A stretch of 33,839 nt of DNA from Sphingomonadales bacterium (GTDB taxonomy: Bacteria > Pseudomonadota > Alphaproteobacteria > Sphingomonadales > JAKSBY01), in the NCBI GenBank assembly GCA_022360855.1, contig JAKSBY010000658.1:1-33839 (forward strand), written 5' to 3'. A program made the position numbers and the translations under genes. How positions within the stretch are numbered: the stretch's first letter is position 1; every line of letters begins with the position of its first letter. Shown here one piece after another: positions 25,010 to 32,548 of this stretch. Below the pieces are notes generated by a model. The model did no database searches and was not told the origin of the DNA. It was given only the letters and a program-made list of their open reading frames with translations.

Positions 25010-25747
25010 ATGCCGAACGCGGTTGTCGACATGCAGGGTGCTCGGTCGGCCCGGTCCGAGACGGACGCGGCCACCGGTGACGAACTGGGCTACCAGGCTT
25101 ATGCGCGCATCAAGGAAGATATCGTGCGCTGCATTCTTCCGCCCGGCGCGAATCTCACCGAAGGCCGGCTGACGGACCGCTACGGATTTGGCAAGGGGCC
25201 GATACGATCCGCTTTGCTACGGCTGCGCCATGACGGCCTCGTTCAGTCGGAACGGCGCAAGGGCTATAAGGTCACGGTTGTCACGTTCGATGACGTGCAG
25301 GACGTCTTTCATCTCAGGCTTATCCTTGAGCCGGAAGCCGCCCGGCTCGCGGCGGGACGGCTGTCGGAAGACGATGTGAGAGCGCTGCGCGCCGCGTGCG
25401 AGGTCAGCCTTCGGCCGGATGACCGGGACAGCGACGCCATCTTTCTGCGGTCCAACAAGTCATTCCACGTCGGAATTGCCGAGGCCTCGGGCAATGCCAG
25501 GCTCGCCTATCTTATCTCGAACCTCCTGGACGACGCGGAGAGAATACTGCACCTCGGTCTCGCCAAAGAGCCGAGAAGCCTGGATTTTCAATCCGAGCAC
25601 AAGGAATTGCTTCACCTGTTGATGACCAACCAGGCAGACCGGGCCGCGGAAACCGTCCGGCGTCAAATAGAAGGCGGGCTTTCGATGGTGATGCGCAGTC
25701 TTTTGTCAGGCGACTCCGACGGTGCGACCACGATTCGTGCGCCGTGA
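25010..25747 (+). CDS. GntR-family regulator, FadR/FCD subgroup
   Basis: A 245-residue repressor-type regulator. The winged-helix domain (about residues 27-90) includes EGRLTDRYGFGKGPIRSALLRLRHDGLV and the wing SERRKGYKV. The C-terminal all-helical FCD domain has metal-binding-type His residues in SFHVGIAEASGN and SEHKELLHLL. The start is ATG 25010, with TGAGG 7 nt upstream. It is divergent from the dgcA-like operon and most likely controls it and itself through the two TAACATGTT sites. FCD effectors are usually small organic acids. Its last 85 nt overlap the convergent VOC gene. Confidence 0.88.
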   Translation: MPNAVVDMQGARSARSETDAATGDELGYQAYARIKEDIVRCILPPGANLTEGRLTDRYGFGKGPIRSALLRLRHDGLVQSERRKGYKVTVVTFDDVQDVFHLRLILEPEAARLAAGRLSEDDVRALRAACEVSLRPDDRDSDAIFLRSNKSFHVGIAEASGNARLAYLISNLLDDAERILHLGLAKEPRSLDFQSEHKELLHLLMTNQADRAAETVRRQIEGGLSMVMRSLLSGDSDGATTIRAP

Positions 25748-26517
25748 CTGAGCGTGAGATCGAGAGTTTCGGCCGACGAAACGTTGGGCGACGTTAGAGT
25801 AACCTCCCGCAAGCCTTCGGTTGGATCATCGGCCGTCGCTTTCTCCAAAGTCAGGGTGAAGCCGGGAAGGTCGAAGACCGCCTCTTCTCGGTTTTCGTTG
25901 CTTGGCCGCGCGCCCAATAAGGTGGCGTGCAACGCGACGCTCGCGGCGAGATCCGTGACCCCGAATCGTGCCGCGGCGACGCCGGTGACGCCGTTTGGAT
26001 GACGGCGGTCCAGCCGTTTCGGCAACCGCACCGTTCGCGGGGTCACGTCTTCAAGGAAGAACGGCGCGTCCAATTCAATACCGCCGCCGATGCGCCACCG
26101 GACTTCCACGCCGTCGGCGAGCCTGCGGCTATGGATCATGTCCGATACATCCAGGCCCTTGTCCCGCGCCGTTTCGGCAAATGCCTCGGCCGACGAGACC
26201 TTGACGCACCAATCGAGCCACCCCTCGCGGTGCCGCGGCACCCAGTTGTTCCACAAGCGCGCCATGAAGGCTCTGTCGCCGCGGCCGCAGCGTCGGACGA
26301 GGCCGCGACGGCAGAGCCAGCCCCAGACCTTGAGCCGGAACCAGGGCTTATACGCCACGATCTCGAGATAGCTGTCGTCCGGAAAAATGATCAGGGCGTT
26401 ATACCCTTCGCCGGCGTCGCTGCCCTGCGTGACGATAAACCCGAGCGCCTCGAAGTCCCGGGTCGCCGTGAGCAGGTCGTCGGCGCGCAGAATGAAATGG
26501 TCCTTCGTCACGGTCAT
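25663..26517 (-). CDS. VOC / glyoxalase-like protein, copy 2
   Basis: A 284-residue paralogue of the VOC protein at 8988-9791, alike along its whole length: KDHFILRADDLLTATRDFE, SYLEIVAYKPWFRLKVWGW, EGWLDWCVKV, FFLEDVTPR, RHPNGVTGV, REVTLTSP and LSHGAR. It differs by a C-terminal tail of some 17 residues after ARIVVAP, which lies over the 3' end of the GntR gene (85-nt convergent overlap). The start is ATG 26517. It follows the second DUF2817 gene by 20 nt, so the pair is one transcript. Function unknown; two metal-binding-type half-domains are expected from the fold. Confidence 0.75.
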   Translation of the reverse strand: MTVTKDHFILRADDLLTATRDFEALGFIVTQGSDAGEGYNALIIFPDDSYLEIVAYKPWFRLKVWGWLCRRGLVRRCGRGDRAFMARLWNNWVPRHREGWLDWCVKVSSAEAFAETARDKGLDVSDMIHSRRLADGVEVRWRIGGGIELDAPFFLEDVTPRTVRLPKRLDRRHPNGVTGVAAARFGVTDLAASVALHATLLGARPSNENREEAVFDLPGFTLTLEKATADDPTEGLREVTLTSPNVSSAETLDLTLSHGARIVVAPSESPDKRLRITIESPPSI

Positions 26518-26537
26518 GGGCGTATGCACCGCTTTTG

Positions 26538-27662
26538 TCACCGCAACGAAGCGCCCGCCAAGCCGGCCAGCGTCTTGCCGTAGACGTCCATGCCCGCGCC
26601 AATTGCCCAATCGCGCCAGTCCTTGTCGGCCGGGCAGAAACGTTCGAGCATAAAGTCGCGGCATTCCGCAACGACCTCGTTGCTTTTTTCGCCGGGGCCG
26701 AAACGCAGCCATTGGTCGGCCAGCAGGGCCTTGCGCACCTCCGACCAGGGATAGGTGCCGAACTCGATAATGACTTTCGTATAGGCCTGCTCCGGAGCGA
26801 GGGCCTGGCCGATGCCCTTGACCAGCAGTCCCCTGAACTGCGGACGGACATGGCCGACGAAACTCTGCGTGCCCTGGACGATGGGCTCTTCCCCCCACCA
26901 ATCGCAGGCGCGCCGGAATTCCGGCGAGCCCGGCTCGTCGAAACACAGGTAGAAGAGGGTCTTCGGGTCCCCGACCCCGGAATGCCAGTCGATGGCCGCG
27001 ACATGCGCGGCGTCGGCGAGCTGTTCCGCGACGATGCGGCGCACCGTCTCATTGGTCCACACCGGCGCGATCCCGGCGAAGCCGCCAAGTTTCGGATAAG
27101 CGAACTGGCCTTCGGCGGTCAGCGCGAAAATGCGGTCGTGACCGTGCTTCTCGAACAGCGCTTCGGTCGTGTCTGCGACCCGCTGATATTCCGCCTCGGT
27201 CGGCGCCGACACCCGCAGGATATCGACGACCAGGTCGAAGTCGGGGTCCGTGTAGTGGCCGAAATCGTGGTCCAGGAAGTTGCGGTTGGGATCGACGTTG
27301 TTCTCGTCGTTGCGCGACATCACCGCGGTGCCGAACGGATTGGTCGCATGAACGAACAGGACCGCGCAGTCCTTCGGCAGGGCCTCGTAAGACTTGGACA
27401 GAGCCCAATACACCTGTGTCGCCGCGCCGGCATAAAATTCCTGGCCGTGTGTGCCGCTGGAAACCAGCATCACGTTCCGCGCGTCTGCCGGGCCGAACCA
27501 GGCCGTATCGGTGGCCAGCTCTTCTCCCTCGGGGCCCAGGCCATTTGGGTTGACGTAGGAGCGTGTCGTCGCGCCGGCGTCACGACACGCGGACAGGAAT
27601 TTCGATCGCGCCTCGGCATAGGTCGAAGAAAAACAATCGCTCATGATCGGGTCGGGTGTCAT
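26538..27662 (-). CDS. DUF2817 (M14-like) metallo-hydrolase, copy 2
   Basis: A 374-residue paralogue of the protein at 12040-13140. All key segments are shared: SGTHGQEFYAG, NPFG, NNVDPNRNFLDHDFGHYTDPDF, EGQFAYPKLGGFAG, AIDWHSGVG, CFDEPGSPEFRR, VIIEFGTYPW and LERFCP. Well over half of all residues agree by eye. The start ATG 27662 has TTAGGAGG upstream. An in-frame ATG at 27698 begins MREC, a relic of the thiolase start carried with the repeated promoter, and would give a 386-residue form. Conservation with copy 1 begins near residue 7. Presumed cytoplasmic zinc hydrolase of amide-like bonds. The operon is this gene plus VOC copy 2. Confidence 0.8.
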   Translation of the reverse strand: MTPDPIMSDCFSSTYAEARSKFLSACRDAGATTRSYVNPNGLGPEGEELATDTAWFGPADARNVMLVSSGTHGQEFYAGAATQVYWALSKSYEALPKDCAVLFVHATNPFGTAVMSRNDENNVDPNRNFLDHDFGHYTDPDFDLVVDILRVSAPTEAEYQRVADTTEALFEKHGHDRIFALTAEGQFAYPKLGGFAGIAPVWTNETVRRIVAEQLADAAHVAAIDWHSGVGDPKTLFYLCFDEPGSPEFRRACDWWGEEPIVQGTQSFVGHVRPQFRGLLVKGIGQALAPEQAYTKVIIEFGTYPWSEVRKALLADQWLRFGPGEKSNEVVAECRDFMLERFCPADKDWRDWAIGAGMDVYGKTLAGLAGASLR

Positions 27663-27683
27663 TCCCGCGCCTCCTAATTCGCT

Positions 27684-27797
27684 GTCGCACTCCCGCATGG
27701 AGCCAAGCAGCCTCCGCCGCACTTCACCTCACTCCTACGCCGCATCGGGACGGCGTTCCATTCAGGCGCGGAAATATCAGCTATAGGTGGCGCTTTG
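27684..27797 (-). repeat. Promoter-leader repeat, copy B (second DUF2817 operon)
   Basis: Counterpart of 17075-17202. It carries the shared 16-base motif, TGGAAC (27760-27755), a 15-nt spacer, CGTAGG (27739-27734), the purine-rich GCGGCGGAGG stretch and ATG-CGG-GAG-TGC (MREC) in frame with the DUF2817 gene. Homology to copy A stops right after these codons. Confidence 0.85.
27772..27787 (-). promoter_or_regulatory. Shared upstream motif AAATATCAGCTATAGG, site 2
   Basis: Identical over 16 bases to site 1 (17177-17192). It lies in the 175-nt region between the leftward DUF2817 gene and the rightward MFS gene, so it could serve both. Confidence 0.55.
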
Positions 27798-27837
27798 TTC
27801 CGGCCGTCCGGCCCCGGCGGTTAGGGTGGCGGCCATC

Positions 27838-29133
27838 ATGTCCGGCCCGTCTTCCTCTCTCCATGGCGACGAAACGACGCCCACCGATCGGCCTTCGCGC
27901 TACGCCTGGTATGTGCTAGCCGCGCTGACCGTCGTTCAGATCGTCAGCTATATCGACAGGCAGATCCTCGTCATCCTGGCCGAGCCGATCAAGCGGGATC
28001 TTGGCTTCACCGACACGCAGCTCGGCTTTTTGACGGGTTTCGCCTTTGCGGTCGTCTATTCCACCTTCGGCGTCGTCATCGCCCGGCTGGCCGACCAGCA
28101 CAACCGCATCAACATCGTGTCGCTCACCCTGGCCTTCTGGAGCATCATGACGGCGCTGTGCGGCTTCGCGTCGACATTTGTTCACATGCTGCTCGCCCGC
28201 ATGGGCGTTGCGCTGGGCGAGGCCGGCACGGTCCCGCCGGCGCACTCCCTCATCTCCGATTACTTCAGCGAAAACCGGCGCGCCTTCGCGCTGTCCTTCT
28301 ATACGATGGGCGTCACGGTTGGTGCGGCGCTCGGCTATCTGATCGGCGGCTGGATCAACGATGCGTTCGGTTGGCGCACCGCCTTCTGGGTCGTCGGCGC
28401 GCCGGGGCTGGTGCTGGCGCTGGTGGTGCGTGCCACCGTGCGCGATCCGCGCCCGCCCGGCCCCGTGCGGCGGGGGGGAGTGGTGCTGGGCGCCATCCCG
28501 CGCGACCTGTGGGCGGCGTTCAAGAGCCTGTGGAGGCTGCCGGCCTATCGCTTCGCCGTGATGGGCTTTGCGCTTTACGGCTTTGCCGGCTGGGGCCTGT
28601 CCGCATGGTCCGGCGTTTATCTGATCAGGGTGCATGGCCTGTCCAGCTCCGATGCCGGCTTTTACCTTTTCGCGGCCTCGATGATCGCGGGCACCATCGG
28701 CACGCTCACGAGCGGCCTGGTGACCGACCGTCTGGTGTTGAAGGACCGCCGGTTCTACTTCTGGATCCCCGGTGTCGCCATGCTGGCCATCATGCCCGTG
28801 TCGCTGGCGCTTTTTACCACCGGCGATGCCGGTATGGCGGTCGGCCTGATGTTCCCCTGGGAGTTCTGCTCCATATTCGTCGCGCCACCGGTCTTTGCCG
28901 CCGTCGTCGCCCTGGCGCCGAAGCCCATGCGTGCGACGGCCGTGTCGATCAATCTCCTGCTTGTCAACTTCGTCGGCATGGGGCTCGGCCCGCAAATCGT
29001 CGGTGTGCTCTCCGACGCCTTCGCCGCCTATGCCGGCGACGATTCGCTGCGCTACGCTCTTTGCATCGTCTCCGTGGCCCAACTGGCCGCCGCGGTCGTT
29101 TTCTTTGCAGGCGCCAAAACACTCAGGCGCTAA
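27838..29133 (+). CDS. MFS transporter, Spinster-like
   Basis: A 431-residue, 12-helix major facilitator. The first helix is followed by SYIDRQILVILAEPIKRDLGFTDTQLGFLTGFAF, typical of the Spinster-like/aromatic-acid MFS group. The helix 2-3 loop reads ARLADQHNRI, in place of the usual GxLaDrxgRr. RMGVALGEAGTVPPAHSLISDYF is another hallmark. The start is ATG 27838; an upstream in-frame ATG at 27787 lies in the regulatory motif and is less likely. It probably imports the substrate of the cluster, since no other transporter is present. It converges with the next VOC gene with a 4-nt overlap. Confidence 0.88.
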   Translation: MSGPSSSLHGDETTPTDRPSRYAWYVLAALTVVQIVSYIDRQILVILAEPIKRDLGFTDTQLGFLTGFAFAVVYSTFGVVIARLADQHNRINIVSLTLAFWSIMTALCGFASTFVHMLLARMGVALGEAGTVPPAHSLISDYFSENRRAFALSFYTMGVTVGAALGYLIGGWINDAFGWRTAFWVVGAPGLVLALVVRATVRDPRPPGPVRRGGVVLGAIPRDLWAAFKSLWRLPAYRFAVMGFALYGFAGWGLSAWSGVYLIRVHGLSSSDAGFYLFAASMIAGTIGTLTSGLVTDRLVLKDRRFYFWIPGVAMLAIMPVSLALFTTGDAGMAVGLMFPWEFCSIFVAPPVFAAVVALAPKPMRATAVSINLLLVNFVGMGLGPQIVGVLSDAFAAYAGDDSLRYALCIVSVAQLAAAVVFFAGAKTLRR

Positions 29134-30029
29134 CGTGCGGCCTCAAAAATACAGACCGCATTGGCGCCTTCCCTGGGGTCGACCACGAGACGCCCGTCCC
29201 GCCGCTCGAAGGCGACGCCGTTCGACCGCAGCACCTCCGCCGTTCGTACCAGATCGCCGGCCCAGAAGAACGTCGCCGCGAGATACGGTGTGCGGGGGAT
29301 TCCGATGTTGCCCAGGTAGCGCCGGGCGTCCTCAGGCCGCACGAACACGAGGCGCGATCCGTTGGCGAAGGCGAACCGCGCTTCACCTCCGGCCAGTTCG
29401 TATGACGTTCCCAAAACGGCCGCATAACCGTCGGCCGCTTTCGCGACCTCGTCCACACAGACCAGATTGCCGGCAATCCCGAGCGCCGTATTGGGATGAA
29501 CGAGATAGTCCGCAACATAATTCTCTTCCGGGGCGAGGTGCTTCAGCACCGCATTGAAGAAGCCCGGGCACAAATCGTCCGGAAGTCCCATCACATCCAT
29601 CGGCACGACATGCTCGGCCCCGGTTTCGGCCGAGGTCCACACGCGCGTCATGCGCGTATAGTCGGGCGCAAAGGCATAGCTCTTTTCCACGAAATGCGCC
29701 TTCAACGCCTGGATATCGTCGAAAGCGAACATGATCTTGCCGAGGTGACCGCCCCATTTTTTGAGCCGCCATCCGTAGCCCGCGTCGGGCAGGCCGTCGA
29801 TGGAGACGTTCAGGACTTCGTAGTAGCTGCGGCGTTCGAACATCGCGTAGCGGTTCCTGTTCGCATGCCGGGTGTGACGGTCCTTGCCCTCGAAATGCGC
29901 GCTGACGGGCGTCAGCTTGAAGCCCATGCGCTCATACTTCTCGAATGTCGGCTCGACCTCGCCACTGACCACGGCGACGTTTTCGATCCCGATTGTTCTG
30001 GGGATACGCATCTTTCGCCCGCCAGTCAT
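29130..30029 (-). CDS. VOC / glyoxalase-like protein (third, divergent)
   Basis: A 299-residue tandem VOC-fold protein. The N-terminal half begins GIENVAVVSGEVEPTFEKYERMGFKLTPVSAH, and the second half begins near NLVCVDEVAKAADGYAAVLG (about 190). Candidate metal ligands are H44 or H53-like residues in the AHFEGKDRHTRHANR loop and E in the strand SYYEVLNV. It is much less similar to the two paired VOC copies than they are to each other. Start ATG 30029 overlaps the aldehyde dehydrogenase stop (ATGA), so the two are coupled; ATG 30011 is an alternative. Substrate unknown. Confidence 0.72.
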   Translation of the reverse strand: MTGGRKMRIPRTIGIENVAVVSGEVEPTFEKYERMGFKLTPVSAHFEGKDRHTRHANRNRYAMFERRSYYEVLNVSIDGLPDAGYGWRLKKWGGHLGKIMFAFDDIQALKAHFVEKSYAFAPDYTRMTRVWTSAETGAEHVVPMDVMGLPDDLCPGFFNAVLKHLAPEENYVADYLVHPNTALGIAGNLVCVDEVAKAADGYAAVLGTSYELAGGEARFAFANGSRLVFVRPEDARRYLGNIGIPRTPYLAATFFWAGDLVRTAEVLRSNGVAFERRDGRLVVDPREGANAVCIFEAAR

Positions 30030-31462
30030 GCGGCCGCGCGGCGGGTGACGAGCCGCGGCGCAAGGTAGGCAACCAGGCCCTCGGTACCGCCTTCCGCGCC
30101 GAAGCCGCTTTGCTTGAGGCCTTCATAGGGTGTTTCCGGCGCGGTCAGGACGACGTTGTTGATGCCGATCAGGCCCGCCTCCAATTCCGCGGCAAAGCGG
30201 TCCGCCTTGGTCTGGGAGGCCGTGAAGGCGTAGGCGGAAAGCCCCACCGCCACGCCGCTCGCGCGCGCGATGAGGTCATCGAAATCGCCGAAGCGGGTCA
30301 ACGCCGCCACCGGGCCGAAAACCTCCTCCCGCATCAGCCGCGCGTCGTCGGGAACCTCAGACAGCACCGTCGGCGCGAAAAAGTAGCCTTCGTTGCCGAT
30401 GCGTGCGCCACCGGAAAGAAGCGTAGCGCCCTTGGCGGTCGCGTCGGCGATAAAGCCCTCCATCGCGTCCAGCCGGCGCGGATTCGCCAGCGCGCCCATG
30501 TCGCTGGCCGGATCGATGCCGGGGCCGATTTTGAGACTGGAGGCGCGCGCCACAAAGGCCTCGGCGAAGGCGTCATACACTGTGTCTTCCACAAAGAACC
30601 GTTGCGGGGATACGCAAATCTGGCCGGCGTTGGTGAATTTGGCCTGGGCGAGCTTGTCGGCGGCGTCTTCGACGTTGGCGTCGCCGCAGATGATGGCCGG
30701 CGCGCAGCCGCCGAGCTCCATGGTCACGCGCTTCACCCCTTCGGCGGCGAGCTTCAGCAGATGGACGCCAACCGGTACGGAGCCCGTAAACGAGACCTTG
30801 CGAATGACCGGCGAGGCGATCAAATTCCGGGCAATTTCGTCCGGATCGCCAAAGACGATGTTCAGCACGCCCGCCGGCAGTCCGGCGTCGGCGCAGGCGC
30901 GCACGAGTTCGATGCAGGTTCCGGGCGTCTCCTCCGAGGCTTTGATGATCATCGAGCAGCCGGCGGCCAGCGCCGCAGCGATCTTCATCGCCGGCGTAAA
31001 GGCGGGAAAGTTCCAGGGCGTCAGACCGAGGCTCGGCCCCACGGGCTCGTAGACCAGCATCTGCGAGACCCCGGCGTCATGTCCCGGAATCAGACGCCCG
31101 TAGGCCCGTTTCCCCTCTTCCGCAAACCAGTCGAATATGTCCGCGGCATAGGAGGTTTCCCAAATGCCTTGAGCAATCGGCTTGCCTTGCTCGAGGGTGA
31201 GCGTCTCGCCGATAAGCTCGGCGCGGTCGCGGATGAGTTGCGCGGCTTGCTTCAGGACCGTGGCGCGTTCGGCCGGCGGTGTCCTTTTCCAGATCCGAAA
31301 GCCCTTGTCGGCCGCCTCCAGGGCCGTGTCGAGATCGGCGGCCGTTGCGCAGGGCAGGTCGCCGAGCGGAGCCGCGCGGGCGGGATCGACAACCGGTATG
31401 GTCTCCCGTTGGGCATCCGTGATCCAGTGACCGTCGATATACATCGCGAGCGTTGTTTCCAT
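30026..31462 (-). CDS. Aldehyde dehydrogenase, succinate-semialdehyde type
   Basis: A 478-residue NAD(P)-dependent aldehyde dehydrogenase of the GabD-like group. The motifs are LTPWNFPAF (catalytic Asn), the FTGSVPVG cofactor loop, E249 in MELGGCAPAI, C283 in NAGQICVSPQRFFV and EEVFGPV. ELGGC replaces the more usual ELGGN/GGK, and the QICVSPQR loop fits small carboxylated aldehydes. The start is ATG 31462 with GGAGGAAG just upstream. It would oxidise a semialdehyde made by the pathway to an acid. It is co-transcribed with the third VOC gene and divergent from the EthD-like gene. Confidence 0.88.
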   Translation of the reverse strand: METTLAMYIDGHWITDAQRETIPVVDPARAAPLGDLPCATAADLDTALEAADKGFRIWKRTPPAERATVLKQAAQLIRDRAELIGETLTLEQGKPIAQGIWETSYAADIFDWFAEEGKRAYGRLIPGHDAGVSQMLVYEPVGPSLGLTPWNFPAFTPAMKIAAALAAGCSMIIKASEETPGTCIELVRACADAGLPAGVLNIVFGDPDEIARNLIASPVIRKVSFTGSVPVGVHLLKLAAEGVKRVTMELGGCAPAIICGDANVEDAADKLAQAKFTNAGQICVSPQRFFVEDTVYDAFAEAFVARASSLKIGPGIDPASDMGALANPRRLDAMEGFIADATAKGATLLSGGARIGNEGYFFAPTVLSEVPDDARLMREEVFGPVAALTRFGDFDDLIARASGVAVGLSAYAFTASQTKADRFAAELEAGLIGINNVVLTAPETPYEGLKQSGFGAEGGTEGLVAYLAPRLVTRRAAA

Positions 31463-31734
31463 GGGGCGCTTCCTCCAGGTCGGAAAATCGCCGGAGTGTA
31501 AGCGTGCGGGCGCGGATTGGCGCATTCACGATGCAAATAACTGGCATTGATGATTGTTTGCGCGGCCGCCGGCCTTGTCTGCGCACTGATGTGGAACGCC
31601 GACGGCCCTAGAAAACGCGATACGTAGTATTAGCCAAACTGATATTTCCGGCGGATCGAAACCCTATAGACTTGAGTGCGCCAAGGCGTTCCGGGCTTTG
31701 GCGTCATAGGTGTTCTAACGAGGTTGTTTTTTCC
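31463..31734. promoter_or_regulatory. Divergent control region, ALDH / EthD-like gene
   Basis: 272 nt without a gene. It holds TGGAACGCCG at 31592-31601 (a 10-mer also in both promoter repeats), GATACGTAGTATTAGCC at 31619-31635, CTGATATTTCC at 31639-31649 (11-base reverse complement of part of the shared motif) and a possible -10 TATAGA at 31665-31670 for the rightward gene. The CTGATATTTCC element ends 85 nt before the ATG at 31735, the same distance as the matching element before the thiolase ATG. Confidence 0.45.
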
Positions 31735-32520
31735 ATGAGCTCAGACCGCGACTACTACTTCATCGCGCGCGCGATCGATTGTCCGGGGTCGAATGAAGGT
31801 GCGTTCGTCGACCGGTTGCAGCGTGACGCGCTGCCGGTCTGGAAAGAGCTGTTGGATGAAGGCGCGCTTGCGAACGTGCGCACGTTCCGCAAGGTCGGCG
31901 TTATCGGCCTTGGCGCCGAAAACGCCGTTGACCGCGAGTGGGCGTTTTTCTGCATTGCCGAAATCGGCGAGGGGGTGGACGCGGAAGAGGTTGCGGATCG
32001 CGAGGTCGCGGGGTGGAAGGCGGCGGGCCTTTACGCCACGCCCGGGATCGATATCCTCGCTACCGAGCTGCTCATGCGCAGAGCGGGCTCGGGAACCGCA
32101 CTTCCGCGCTCGAGCGAGCAGCATGACGGTAAGCCGGCGCACTATACGACGGCAGTGGAATACATCTACAAACTGCCCGGACATGAGGACGCCTACCGCA
32201 CATTCATGCATGACGTATTTGGCCCGGTCGGGCAGGCGATGGTGCAAAAGGGCGATGCCTATTCCGTCACAATTACCGAGCGCGTCAAGGTCTTTAACAG
32301 GGACCTCGGCCTGCCGGACTGGAACGACATCCACATACTCGTCGGCGACTTCGACGACCGGGAAAATGGCTTCGCCGCCAAGGCCGGTGAAGCCGTCAGC
32401 ACGGTTTTGGGCGAAGAGAGCGACGCCCTGTCCGCATTGCAGCCCGCCGTCAAGCTGCGCCGCAAGGTGCTGATGAGCAAGAATGTCGAGGTCGCCGAAC
32501 TGTGCCTGGGCCGGATTTGA
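31735..32520 (+). CDS. Two-repeat alpha+beta-barrel protein, EthD-like
   Basis: A 261-residue protein with no family I can name firmly. It consists of two similar halves of about 115 residues, YYFIARAIDCPGSNEGAFVDRLQRD (residue 7 on) and YTTAVEYIYKLPGHEDAYRTFMHD (about 136 on). Each starts with a beta strand and a Phe/His-containing helix and ends in a strand with an L/I-rich core, as in dimeric ferredoxin-like (EthD/Dabb) domains. Such domains sit in catabolic clusters as small isomerases, cyclases or monooxygenase partners. The start is ATG 31735; a longer frame exists upstream but lies in the control region. It is followed by the amidase after 28 nt, so they are probably an operon. Confidence 0.6.
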   Translation: MSSDRDYYFIARAIDCPGSNEGAFVDRLQRDALPVWKELLDEGALANVRTFRKVGVIGLGAENAVDREWAFFCIAEIGEGVDAEEVADREVAGWKAAGLYATPGIDILATELLMRRAGSGTALPRSSEQHDGKPAHYTTAVEYIYKLPGHEDAYRTFMHDVFGPVGQAMVQKGDAYSVTITERVKVFNRDLGLPDWNDIHILVGDFDDRENGFAAKAGEAVSTVLGEESDALSALQPAVKLRRKVLMSKNVEVAELCLGRI

Positions 32521-32548
32521 CCGGACGAACAACGCGCGCAAAGGATTT

